DNA of 64,000 nucleotides from the NCBI RefSeq assembly GCF_905220365.1, contig NC_061133.1, positions 9,972,171-10,036,170 on the forward strand. The letters run 5' to 3'. The stretch comes from Vanessa cardui. Lineage: Eukaryota; Arthropoda; Insecta; Lepidoptera; Nymphalidae. The notes below the pieces were generated by a model, which saw only the letters and a program-made list of their open reading frames with translations, had not been told where the DNA came from and did no database searches. The translations under genes were made by a program, and so were the position numbers. Below are positions 22,301 to 32,475 of this stretch, one piece after another; the stretch's first letter is position 1, and each line of letters opens with the position of its first letter.

Positions 22301-25300
22301 AAGAGCAAGAACGTACAAAGCGCCAAGAAAGCTCCGGCGCTATCGCCGGTTCGAAAAGGTAAGATCTACACATTATCGTGAATCTTATACTTGACTAGCT
22401 CTGCCTGTGACCTTGTACGCGTTTGAATAAATATTATTGTAGCCTAAGTTACTCTTTATTGTATCAGTTATCTGCCAGTGAAAGTTCCGTCAAAATCGGT
22501 CCAGCCGTTCCAAAGATTAGCCGGAACAAACAGACAAAAATCGTAAAATATGTTAATTTGATATATGTACTGTGTATACATACATATGCATTGAGTAAAA
22601 AAGGTATATTTTAATATTACAAACAGACGCTCCAGTTTTATTATATGTATAGATTTTTTGATGATTTCTTTTCATGGTCTTACGGTACACCATACGTATG
22701 TATTGTTTTTTATATTTATTTATTTTTATTTTATTTTATTTATTTCTCCAATAGAATAAAGCGCCGTTAAAATATTTTACGCCTCCTTACAATGCTCCAA
22801 AAATCATGGGAAATCATTATGGCCGTGATAAGTGTAGATTAAATAAGATATAATCCTCTAATAGAATAAGGCGCCGTAAAAATTTTTAATTATTCCTTAC
22901 AATGCCAAAATGTTGGTGACTCAGTTATGCCCATTGTGCCTCACTCACGTTTTAAATCGCAACTCAACAATGTAACGTATTACTGTTAAATAAATATGTA
23001 AATAATATGTAAACTGTGTGTATGTCTAATAATATATAAACAGAATAAATATGTGTGAGTAGTACCTACCCAGACGGGCTTGCCCCATCCATGAAACCCA
23101 ACCCCCCGAGTAAATATTTACGATGAAATGTATACAGGGTTATTGGTAACTCGACGTATATCCGCTAGTAAATGGTTAATTTTTGCACTATGCATATGGG
23201 GGTTAAAATTATTGAAAATAGTCACCCCTATCGCCTCCTAGCGGATATACGTCGAGTTACCAATAATCCTGTATATTCCATAGTGTGTGTAATATTTTTT
23301 ATAATTTCTTTTGTTTAATTGGAGATTTTTAACTCTATATAAAATATTCTTTATTTTATATTTGCACGAACGTCTAAATTTATTCACGAATGCAACAATA
23401 TATTCAATATCACGACGCAAAACTATCCGTAGCATTGAAAATTGCTAATCTATGACTAATCGTGTTTTATCACGCGTGTGACTGGTCTGTTTATGGACGT
23501 TGTGAAATATATCGCACCTATGTTAGTTTAAATTTAAACTAATCTAGTACGTTATGTATTTTTTTTAAACTACGATCTTCTGCCTGTCTGTATTTACTTT
23601 TTGAATTTTTTAAATGTAAAATTTGTCTATAGAATTTTTTTATCTATTTAATGGTTATACTTAGTTATGTGTGTAAAATCTATGTTTCATCACAACAGAC
23701 TGTTTTCGTACTACATGGTTAATGCTGGTTAATCCTTAATAGATACATCGAAACTATGTAAAAGGAATTCATAGCTCATAAAAAGCCTACAGAAAAGCCA
23801 TACTTAAAGTTCACTACACTAATAAGATTTATTTTACCTTTATAAAATAAATATACCTATTTTCTTGTTTACTAATTTTCATTATTAAGAAATTACGTAC
23901 GGGTGAAGTGGGGTGGGAAAAAACGAAATTGTTCAAAAGGCAGAAGTAATTACAGAAAATTATGCTTTTTTTCACATTTTCAGCTACCAAGCCAAGTAAA
24001 AACGTAAAACGCGTAGAAAATGTAATTTGAGAAACTTCAAATAAGTTTTAAATGGTTTTAAGGCATTAAAAGACACTATTAGCTCTAATAAGTAAAATTA
24101 TTTACACACATATTGCATTAAGAGAAACTACTCCTCTGAGATCAAATGCCACTTTTACATGGCAGTTAGTCTCATGTGTGTCATCGTTATTCCTCAACAA
24201 AAGTGAAATAATCTAAGGATAGAAAATAGGCATATACTCGTATATACGACACAACTTAGATATAGCATCGGCTAAATTCGTAAAACCGATCACATCCGAA
24301 TTAAATACTCTATCCCAAATTACTTATATTTATTTCTTATGTGAATATGATCTTTACACAAACGTAATAACTTGTAATATAATACATATATTCGTCAATT
24401 TGACACGTCACTAACACGAGAATCTATAGCGTCTAATAGCGTCGAATGGCGCGATAGCTGCTGTTGGTTGTATAAACCGGCAGTAATCGGTTTTATTGAA
24501 TTTGTCGATGCTACGTCTAAATCACAACTTAGACGTAGCACATCGTACGATTGTGAGTTGTGTCGTACTGTACACACATTGAAAGGAATGGTCTTATAAA
24601 GATTTAGTTCATTCAATTAACTCATATAAGACAATGGATGTATAACCGAACCGTTGTCGTCGGCAGCGCACGCGGGAGGCGCGGGGGGCGCGGGGGTTGC
24701 GGGCGGCGCGGAGGGCAGCGCGCGGCGGCGGCGCACGGCGGAGGCGGCGCAGGCCAGCAGCACGCGCGCGCCGCACGCGCACAGCCGACACTTCACTTAC
24801 AACAAGCTCGTCAACGACCGCTCCGACGCCTCACCCGCCGCGCCCGCGACCCGCCACCAGCGCGACCACTACTCCAAGAGCCTGCACGGTGCGTCTAACT
24901 CTATCCTTGTCAATCACACTCACCGCGCGCCACCAGCGCGACCACTACTCCAAGAGCCTGCACGGTGCGTCTAACTCTATCCTTGTCAATCACACTCACC
25001 GCGCGCCACCAGCGCGACCACTACTCCAAGAGCCTGCACGGTGCGTCTAACTCTATCCTTGTCAATCACACTCACCGCGCGCCACCAGCGCGACCACTAC
25101 TCCAAGAGCCTGCACGGTGCGTCTAACTCTATCCTTGTTAATCACACTCACCGCGCGCCACCAGCGCGACCACTACTCCAAGAGCCTGCACGGTGCGTCT
25201 AACTCTATCCTTGTTAATCACACTCACCGCGCGCCACCAGCGCGACCACTACTCCAAGAGCCTGTACGGTGCGACCTCTAACTCTATCCTTGTCAATCAA

Positions 25301-27204
25301 AATATCTCTTCAAACCGTAACTCATAGGAGCACCTTTTAACCATGATATTAACTGTAAAGTTGCTATGGCTTCGATTTAACTTAATGTAGCGTTTCTTCT
25401 TTTTCTGTGTTAGTAATATAACACTCGTTTTTTTCCACTTATATTACCAAGTCAACCAAAATTTACTGATCAACTTATAATAAAAATAAAAAATACTACA
25501 AAAGTGATTGTGATTCAAAGCAGGTATTAAATTTCTCATTCTTAAGCGATATTAATATCGCTCAAATCCCCTGTCACTAGTCCTATAATATTATTACAAA
25601 ATCCTTATTAGATTTGTTTATGTTTTACAGTAAAAGAAGAGTTACTTATCGACTTGGATCTGCCTCCAATGACTAACAAAATTACACCAACCAAGAAGCA
25701 AGCTAATCCGAATAATATCTCTATTTTGGATGAACCGATTGATGTACCAGAAATTGGTAAGTTATTGTAACATTGAGTATATTACATTTATGTAAAACTA
25801 TATTATGTATTGATTCCAAACATCAATTCAAACAGAGGTGCTAGTAGATTTGATATTAATCAGCAACAAATATTAGATAGCAACAACTGTTATGGTATAA
25901 ACGTAATGTCACCATTATCATTATCATCATCATCATCATCATTAGCAGTTCAAGAAATATTTTATTCATGTTGTGTCTGCAAATAACTGTTTATCCATCT
26001 TGGTAAATTTGAATAAAATCTTGATAAATAAATTATGTGTGGCTATACCGATAGCGTAGCACATTCAAGTTCTTATGCATTCGAATTTTAAATGTATTAT
26101 AGAGATAGTATAGCTTTAAATGTTTTCTATTATCCATATTTTTGTATATTTCCAGGACAAGAATTAGATTGGGGACAACAAAGCATAGAAAGCCTACCGA
26201 CATATTGCACAGAATCTCAGGCCGTGACGTCACAGCCGAATTTGTACGGTGCTAAGTCCCTAGACGGTCTCAACGTGACGACAACTCAAGCTTATCCGTC
26301 TCAGACGGATCCATTCGACACTTCGTTCTGGCCGACGAATAAACCTGAATCTCCTAGACCTAAACCCACCTACGAATTACAGGATACCCTTAATAGATAC
26401 AGTCAATCTCAAACATACTCGAATTATGCATCGACTAGTACTGATAACAATGTATACAATAACATGACCCCAGCCATGAATAATGTAACCAGCCAAGCAT
26501 CGTACGGTACGCTAACAAACGCTTATTCAACCACGAACGCTCTCTCGAAAAGGAACAAGGACGAATCAGAAATGACCCTAACGAATGATAACGTGAAATC
26601 GTTAGCCGAAATGTCGCTGGACGACAGGATATCGGAATCGTTGAATCTCAGATCGAAGAATACAAATGAAAATGTCTACTCGAATAGCGGAGCGTACGGT
26701 AACGTCGCAGCGTCGAACTCCGGTAACACGAACAACGAAAGATACAACGACATACCGATATACAGCAACTTCGAGATAAATCCGACGCAGCAGCAGTTTA
26801 TTCTGGAGACGAAGGATTATTACACGAAATTCTCGACACCGTCTGGCAGTCAGACGAATAATGACTACGAGAAGAATATTTACGTGCCGAAATACGAGGA
26901 GGAAGGCGAGAAATTGATGAACTTCAGTGACTCACTCGAGAATTCGAAAAACTACAGCGCCCTGAAATACCAGAATGTTGATTATGGCCAGTATGGCTAC
27001 TCAGCGTATGGCGCCTCGACATCCCGGAATGTGTCGTATGACGAAGTGAACGATACTGCCAGTAATATTTACAGTGAGATCGGTGAAACCCCCGGTGTGT
27101 ATGCGAGTGCTAATTATACGAATACTTGTATATATGATGAAGTGTATGAGCCCATACCGCGGCCCCATCGTCCGGCGCCCCCTTGCCCGTATCAACCCAA
27201 GTAG
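16350..27204 (+). CDS. Ack: Ack: activated CDC42 kinase-type non-receptor tyrosine kinase
   Basis: Ten exons join in frame to about 916 residues. An N-terminal SAM-like domain (1-65) is followed by a tyrosine kinase (about 112-375) with P-loop GNGSFGVV 118-125, VAVK Lys145, HRDLACRN 236-243, DFG 256-258 and activation-loop Tyr270, which matches the autophosphorylated Tyr of human ACK1. An SH3 domain follows (about 384-430; HWWKGQN, VGLFP). No CRIB motif is seen after the SH3, unlike human TNK2. A GC-rich exon adds an Ala/Gly/Arg stretch. Residues 531-535 (LIDLD) fit a clathrin box. The 349-residue last exon is rich in Asn, Tyr, Ser and Thr and ends Pro-rich (PRPHRPAPPCPYQPK). All kinase catalytic residues are present. 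ACKs link receptor signalling, clathrin-mediated endocytosis and survival signalling. A symbol with paralogues (Ack versus Ack-like/PR2) is not fully settled. Confidence 0.9.
17560..17765 (-). repeat. Strongly decayed SINE, family A
   Basis: On the minus strand the order of SINE-A blocks is still visible: an eroded tRNA-like head (complement of AACCATTTAGCTAATTTGGC), then blocks matching AATTCAT and GGAAACCTGCATG with many changes. It is in an Ack intron. Confidence 0.4.
18410..18545 (-). repeat. LINE 3'-end fragment, family F, decayed
   Basis: Its complement contains ACTACTGAGTTTC and a GTGGTAGCTTTA block in the same order as the better copies at 20226-20345 and 62690-62835. Confidence 0.4.
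18883..19108. mobile_element. MITE, family H, internally deleted copy
   Basis: It has terminal inverted repeats AATAGGCTATTTGAC at the left and GTCAAATAGCATATT at the right. The body matches both ends of the 450-bp copy at 27229-27680 but lacks about 230 bases in the middle. It lies in an Ack intron and has no coding capacity. Confidence 0.65.
19495..19802. repeat. Two ATGT/TATA-rich microsatellite patches flanking mixed sequence
   Basis: Short runs of TATATATATA with CATATA (19497-19516) and of CATA/TATG tetranucleotides (19777-19802). The sequence between them is unremarkable. Confidence 0.5.
19852..20057 (-). repeat. tRNA-derived SINE, family A, 3'-truncated
   Basis: On the minus strand a well-kept tRNA-like head (GAGATGGCCCAGTGGTTAGA, GGGTTCAAACCCAGGC) is followed by the SINE body and stops after CAACCCGCATTGGAA, so the distal third is missing. 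It lies in an Ack intron. Confidence 0.8.
20226..20345 (+). repeat. LINE 3'-end fragment, family F
   Basis: The blocks GAGTTTCTTGCCGGTTATTC, AGAATCTACATTCCGAACC and AAAGTGCTTGTTAAT match the copy at 62690-62835. Directly after it comes a piece of another common repeat (CCGACTTCAAAAAGGAGGAG). Confidence 0.6.
20776..21071. mobile_element. hAT-type MITE, 296 bp, with 8-bp target duplication
   Basis: It is flanked by the exact 8-bp repeat ATTTGAAT (20768-20775 and 21072-21079). The ends are imperfect inverted repeats: CAGAGTCGGATTTAAAG against CAGGGCCGTATTTACAAC read from the right. Subterminal regions are G/C-rich (GGAGGCCCCCGGGCC and GGAGGCCCCAGGGC). It has no coding frame. The 8-bp duplication and CAGNG-type end place it in the hAT group. 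It ends only about 42 bases before an Ack kinase exon. Confidence 0.85.
22396..22650 (+). repeat. Interspersed repeat, family D, copy 2
   Basis: It has the same block order as the copy at 7665-7920: AAAATCGGTCCAGCCGTTCC, AGATTAGCCGGAACAAAC, then a TTATATGTATAGATT end. It starts 38 bases after an Ack exon. Confidence 0.6.
22745..22903. repeat. Two-copy direct repeat of about 50 bp
   Basis: AATAGAATAAAGCGCCG... CTCCTTACAATGC at about 22752-22794 recurs as AATAGAATAAGGCGCCG... TTCCTTACAATGC at about 22859-22902. The copies are separated by about 60 unrelated bases in an Ack intron. Confidence 0.5.
23135..23271. mobile_element. MITE with 36-bp terminal inverted repeats and TA target site
   Basis: The left end CAGGGTTATTGGTAACTCGA and onward to CTAG is repeated inverted at the right, ending TCGAGTTACCAATAATCCTG, with one mismatch seen. 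TA lies on both sides (23133-23134, 23272-23273). At 137 bp with no coding frame, it is probably moved by a Tc1/mariner transposase. Confidence 0.8.
24600..24900 (+). other. Extremely GC-rich island over Ack exon 8
   Basis: Sequence composition changes abruptly from about 30% GC to an unbroken G/C-rich block (24655-24895) rich in CGCG and GCGGCG. It encodes a Gly/Ala/Arg-rich segment and then HFTYNKLVNDRS. The frame is open through the exon on both strands because of composition; only the plus-strand frame connects to the neighbouring Ack exons. Confidence 0.75.
24853..25300 (+). repeat. 76-bp minisatellite, six copies, spanning an Ack exon-intron junction
   Basis: Units start at 24853, 24929, 25005, 25081, 25157 and 25233 (GCCACCAGCGCGACCACTAC...), an exact 76-base period. 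The first unit contains the last 36 coding bases of exon 8 and its donor CTGCACG|GTGCGT; each later unit repeats that donor and a CACCAG acceptor-like site. Variants include GTCAAT/GTTAAT, and the last unit has CCTGTACG and GTGCGACC, which spoils its donor. The period is not a multiple of three. Confidence 0.95.
25923..25945. repeat. (ATC)n microsatellite
   Basis: About seven TCA/ATC repeats in the intron before the last Ack exon. Confidence 0.85.
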
Positions 27205-27228
27205 GTTTCGTTGATTTGCTAAATTTAG

Positions 27229-27680
27229 TATAGGCTATTTGACTGGTTCTTAAAATCCATTTTATATTATTTAGTAGAAGTTAAGAAACCCATTAAAAGT
27301 TGTGTTTTTTATTTCTAGTACATATTTGCCGATAAATATCATATTAAAAGTTCCATATTTAAATAGCGCGCAAAAACGCTACTTGGACAATATGGCGCTG
27401 CAATGGGGTCGGTGACGTCACTTTGCTGTATTTTAATCTGTGGTACATATAGTAGAAAAGCAAAGTTTACAAGAAAGTGACTTCATCATAAGTCCGACCA
27501 ATCAGGAGCGTTTTGTGTCACGTGTCAAATGTTTGAAAATTTGCATTTTTATTTATGGATTTTTGAATAAATTAAGTATTATTTTCAACTTTAGTTAGTA
27601 AATAACCATTTTTAAACTCATAATATACACTGATTACAATAATTCACACTTTATTTTTCGCATCGTCAAATAGCCTATTA
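27229..27680. mobile_element. MITE, family H, long copy in the Ack 3' UTR
   Basis: The inverted ends are TATAGGCTATTTGAC and GTCAAATAGCCTATT, starting 25 bases after the Ack stop codon. The body shares both flanks with the deleted copy at 18883-19108. It contains an AATAAA at 27566-27571, so it may supply the poly(A) signal; other AATAAA hexamers follow (27754-27759). Confidence 0.7.
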
Positions 27681-29250
27681 TCTCATTAAAAGTCTAAATT
27701 ATTATAAGTCATTATAAGTTGAAATTAAAGAAACCATAGTGAAATTTAACATAAATAAATTATTATTGTCTATGTCATAATGATTGTCGAATAAACAGTT
27801 TTTGAAATGTGTATATTTAGATTTAATATTGGACATACTACTAATCAGACTGAATCTATATAGAAAAATTGATGATAATTATAGTTTTGGCTAATTATTA
27901 GTTGTGATATATGTATTTTTTTAAATTAAAAGAAAATATTAAAGGTTTTGTATGAAAGCGGCATGTTTTTAAGGATTTTTTTTTGGTACGAATGTAAATT
28001 AAATAATAAAGTTAAAACAAATGTATTACTTTTGGTATATTGTTCAATTGATATATTTTTTAAGGTTCAAATCAGAAATATTTCTGTAAGTTGTCTACAT
28101 TTAGACAATTAGAAAAACCTTTTGATTTCCAGTATTTATCCACTGTAATGTTAATAGTAATTCTGATAAAAAAGTGTTTCCTAGACACCTACTTAGAACA
28201 AAATTGCTTTCGCTATTAAATTTGTATTAAATATAAAACACACAATTAAATAAATTAATATAGTTTGAGACAACGATTACGAATAAATAACATTGTTATA
28301 ATAATAACAAAAGATATTTTATACAACACTGTATATAATAGAAAGACAAGGAAAGATGTTTGCCAGTTTACTCTGCAAGCCGTATAAAAAAAGAAAGACA
28401 AGAGATATATAATGTTTAGTTGTTTTTATCTTTACACTATGAGAGTGTGTTTACATTTGTCCATTTTATATTTTTTTCTATTACTGATTATATAAAATGG
28501 TCAGTAGAAAATTTATGTTGTCTTATGTATTGCTTAACATGTCTTTACATTTTGCTTGTTCGATTGTTTTTTTTTTTTTTTTTTAATAATACTTGATTTA
28601 TGACTTAAGACATAGTTCCTAAAAACAAGAGCAAATTTTCTTCAATTAACAAGTGTTAATGTGTGTGTATTTTACTTTTTTTTTTGTTTAAAGGTGTGTA
28701 TGAAACTTACGAATTGATTACATATTTCTCATAGTTTATAATATATAGTGTAAATAATTAAGCTGCACTTTTAATTGACATGAAATATAAACATATCTCG
28801 TTAAGTTGCTGCGATATATTATACAAATTATCTCCTAAAATGTGAATATGGATATTTGTTTATCCCCTGAGGGTAAATAACAACATAATGTATTACGTTT
28901 CGAATTTTTGGGTCAATTAATTAAATTAAATAATTAAAAATGTCCGTATATAGAAGCGTGACCGACTTTTAATACAAATCGAATTACTATTGCATGTATT
29001 ATCTGTATTCATTTGAATCGAAGGTTTTACATAATGGTCGACACGAGTCATGAGCAGATTTGCGTTAGGTGAAGAAGAGGGGACGCCGCTCTTTAAGGGT
29101 CAATTTACAGTAGCCGAATGATAAATGAGAGTCCATAAGACGACAAAGAACAAAGGAACGATCACGTGGTGCCCTGGCTCCTTTATTTCTCCAAAGACAC
29201 CTAAACATATACTACTGAGCAAGTTAAGGTTGTGCTTATGACTTACGATT
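27681..29250. other. AT-rich 3' flank of Ack, no gene seen
   Basis: Long AT-rich sequence with a T-tract at about 28567-28584 and several AATAAA hexamers. Part may be Ack 3' UTR. I see no coding region or repeat with clear ends. Confidence 0.5.
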
Positions 29251-29251
29251 C

Positions 29252-29551
29252 GAGATGGCCCAGTGGTTAGAACGCGTGCATCTTAACCGAAGATTGCGGG
29301 TTCAAACCCAGGCAAGCACCGCTGATTCATGTGCTTAATTTGTCTTTATAATTCATCTCGTGCTCGGCGGTGAAGGAAAACATGGTGAGGAAACCTGCAT
29401 GTGTCTAATTTCATTGAAATTCTGCCACATGTGCATTCCACCAACTCGCATTGGAAGAGCGTGGTGGAATATGTTCCAAACCCTCTCCTTAATGGAAGAG
29501 GAGGCCTTAGCCCACTAGTGGGTAATTTACAGGCTGATACTTTACTTTTTA
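29252..29551 (+). repeat. tRNA-derived SINE, family A, full-length copy
   Basis: It is the best-preserved copy: A box TGGCCCAGTGG, B box GGTTCAAACCC, then GCAAGCACCGCTGATTCATG, the GTGCTCGGCGGTGAAGG block, CACCAACTCGCATTGG and an end at AATTTACAGGCTGATAC. No functional tRNA is claimed; the cloverleaf beyond the boxes is not kept. Confidence 0.85.
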
Positions 29552-31470
29552 CATATCATTTGAAAGTGCAGCAATTAAAGCTTATAATTGTTGATGTGCC
29601 TGAGACATCTCGGAAATCGCTGTGGGCATTACTATTGATGAAACGAGATTTAATTATTTTTCACTGAATGAGATTATATTATATACGTCACAGTTGACAA
29701 ACGGTATTTGTGTCGTGAAATTTAAATAATTTCAGGCGTACTACCGTCCACGATGTAATTATCCCGACATCACATGGTGCCTCACCGCAATGTACCTGTT
29801 AGTTTTAGATCTAGAATTAGCGAAGACATTCACTTGAAGCCAGTTGAAATATATTTTACATAACGTTTTTTTTTTATATTCAGCCTTATTTGAAAAATAC
29901 AAAAAAAAAAAATTCAAGATAATTATATAAAGATACATTAATATTCTTTAGTAATTACAGAAATATCTACAATGGCAGCTAATATAAGTTTATTTGATTT
30001 TTGCTATCATGTAACAGCCATGCCACTTCTAAAAAAAATTAAGTCTGTAAAACGTGGATTTGATTTATGTATTCTATATTTAAAAACGCAAATGATTAAA
30101 ATTGTTTATGCAGCCCGGTAAAAGATAATAATTGTAATATATATTTTAAGGTTGTTAAAAATATATATGTCTTGCTTGCTACAAAGTTTCACCATGTGTT
30201 TATATAGAATATTTTAGTAGCATTATTAAATGTAACTAGACTCAATATCGAATATATTCTTATATAATTGTTTGTCTATAAAATGTGCTAATTTTTAAAT
30301 GTGACTACTATTTTATATTCTCTATTTAGTACAACACATATTATGTCGCCATAACAATTGAACCAGCAATTGGAACAAGGGAATAAACGCCACTTTTCGA
30401 CATATTCACTTTTATACACTCATATATTCTTTAGGCGTAGGGCTTAATATTATACTTTTAAGGCAGGTATGTCGGTGAATAAATCAGGATTGATATTTTC
30501 TTAATAATCATTGATTTCCTATAAGTTTATAAGTTGAAAGCAAAAATTATGAAGTTTTTTTTTATTACCTCCGTTCCTATTTTTTGGATTTATTCCTTTC
30601 CTCCAATTGGTGGTTCAATTAAGACCTGTAATCAAAAATTAAGACAGTTAATTGTTCAATAAAGCATGAGATCTTTATATATGTGTATATAAATTATTTT
30701 GTTAATGTATGTAGGTGCGGTACAAAAAAAATGACTATTAAACATATAATGTATAGAGCTAGAAAGGTACAGACATGCCGTCTTACTATAAGATGTACAG
30801 TCAAATAGCGTTGTCTTTTTCTTTTATATGTTATATTTATGGTGAAAGAAGGAGATCAAGTGTGTGTTTACAATATTTATCATTAAGACTTTTGTTGCCA
30901 CATCTAATAAATATATAAACTGTGAAATCTGTATCGATTAATATGATAATCACGAATAATATATTAATTTATTATTGACGCTAAGTAATGTTGGAAACTA
31001 AAAGCCGTAAATTGCTTTCGACAAATACGATGATATTATTTTTTTTTATATTTTGTAGCGAAATTTTTTTTTTTCAATTTTGTAGCTATAAGTATGTGTA
31101 TAATTTTATAAATATAAAACTGCTCTGTGTTTAAAAAGTCTAGGAATGTAATTATCGAGGTCTGTTAATACTCCTAAAATTAATAATTTGTATTGATATT
31201 AGCTTTTTTGTAACATTTACGTAATATAAAGTGCATGTAACAACTCGATATTACTTGAATTGTACAGCTAATAATTAGTTTATATATATATTTGTATGAT
31301 AACTAGTTATTGTCATATTAAATATTTAGATATTTATGAATGTTTTTTTATTTGTCTCATTTTGTTATATAACTTCTATTCACTATTACATATATAGTAC
31401 AAATAATTCTCTCTGATAATCATAGTAATATCCTAAACGTTGTTATATTTATGTGATGTCTCTTGTAGTT
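29552..31470. other. Intergenic, nothing recognised
   Basis: AT-rich sequence with short poly-T/poly-A tracts. No coding region, inverted-repeat element or RNA gene could be supported. Confidence 0.5.
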
Positions 31471-31544
31471 TTTGTCCTTGGTTCAAATCCTGAGTTGGAT
31501 CAATTATTTTTATTTGGTATTTATTTATTTAATTTACTACATCC

Positions 31545-31880
31545 TCACTACAGACTCGCGGATGTCGCGGAAAGGCACGGGGCCTTTTTTCACATTTTAT
31601 ATTAAACATTTTGGCGTTTTATATTTTATACTAAACATCAGTAGATCTTCGCTGGAAATCAATCTTGTCGTCTTCTTGGGAGACGTGGCCCACACTGACG
31701 TCGCGGTCTCAGCGACTCTGATGTCGCGTTTATGTATAGATGTCTTAAGGCTGTGTTCTAGGATGGTCCTTTCTGAAGCACCCGCCGCTCGGCCGATGAA
31801 TCTGCCGATAGCGTCACCATCGTCCGTGTAGTAGACACAGGTGTTAGTGTCTAGTAATTGCCACAATTGCGTGAGTGCTA
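31545..31880 (-). other. Unrecognised coding-like fragment
   Basis: This stretch has clearly higher GC than its surroundings and an 89-codon open frame on the minus strand (31866-31597). The frame has varied, protein-like composition (YYTDDGDAIGRFIGRAAGAS; RVAETATSVWATSPKKTTR). A TTACTAG acceptor-like site stands near its start, and the frame decays at its end. I cannot name the family. It may be an exon of an unseen gene, a decayed gene copy or a transposon remnant. Confidence 0.3.
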
Positions 31881-32475
31881 TTTATTTTAAGTTATACCAG
31901 CACACGCTTTCTCCGATAGGAGACTACAGAATTTGTTTATTTACGACATCACATTGCAAACTTCTAAAATTATCAGTGTTTCTTTACTATATTGTTCATG
32001 TATTATTTATACAAACCTTCCCCTAGAATCAAACTATCTATTAAAAAAAACCGCATCAAAATCCGTTGCATATATTTAAAGATATAGGGACAGAGAACGC
32101 GACTTTGTTTTATACTATGTATTGATGGAACTCCTATACGGCTCACAGTTAGGGTGCGATATGGGACAGAATTTCTTACTATCTTTAATCAAAATTTGTG
32201 TTTGTGATGTGATGTTATATGATGTACGTCATATATTAGCTCTTTTTCAAAGTTTTTTGCTGAGGTCGATAACAGCTCTTCCGAGGGATCCTTGTAGTTT
32301 ATGCCGCACGTATTAAAGCCGCATTTTCGAAAGTCTATTTTTGCTTTTTTCGCAAGTTTCCTTTGAAATTGTCCTCGAAGTAGTTTCTGACTCATAAAAA
32401 CGGAACGCTTAATCTATCCATATTAAGAAAAATTAGTTAGTCAACATCAGCATCACTTAAAATCAAAAAATAAAT

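Larger units (their letters stand above)
16350..27204 (+). other. Exon map of Ack (10 coding exons)
   Basis: Coding exons: 16350-16436, 16509-16756, 16994-17411, 17897-18098, 21114-21309, 21621-21746, 22282-22358, 24667-24888, 25631-25756, 26156-27204. Intron phases agree at each junction. The ATG at 16350 begins MDSGTDWLCEIL, a good SAM start. The kinase is split over exons 3-5, and the 3-kb intron 18099-21113 carries many repeats. Exon 8 uses acceptor ...GTCGGCAG and donor G|GTGCGT; its donor is the first of six copies created by a minisatellite. An exon encoding a CRIB motif could still hide in the introns 18099-21113 or 22359-24666, but I did not find one. Confidence 0.85.

Noticed and set aside
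24609..25050. Several long overlapping open frames on both strands in the GC-rich block
   Set aside because: Extreme GC content and the 76-bp repeat keep stops rare; only the plus-strand frame that splices to both Ack neighbours is real.
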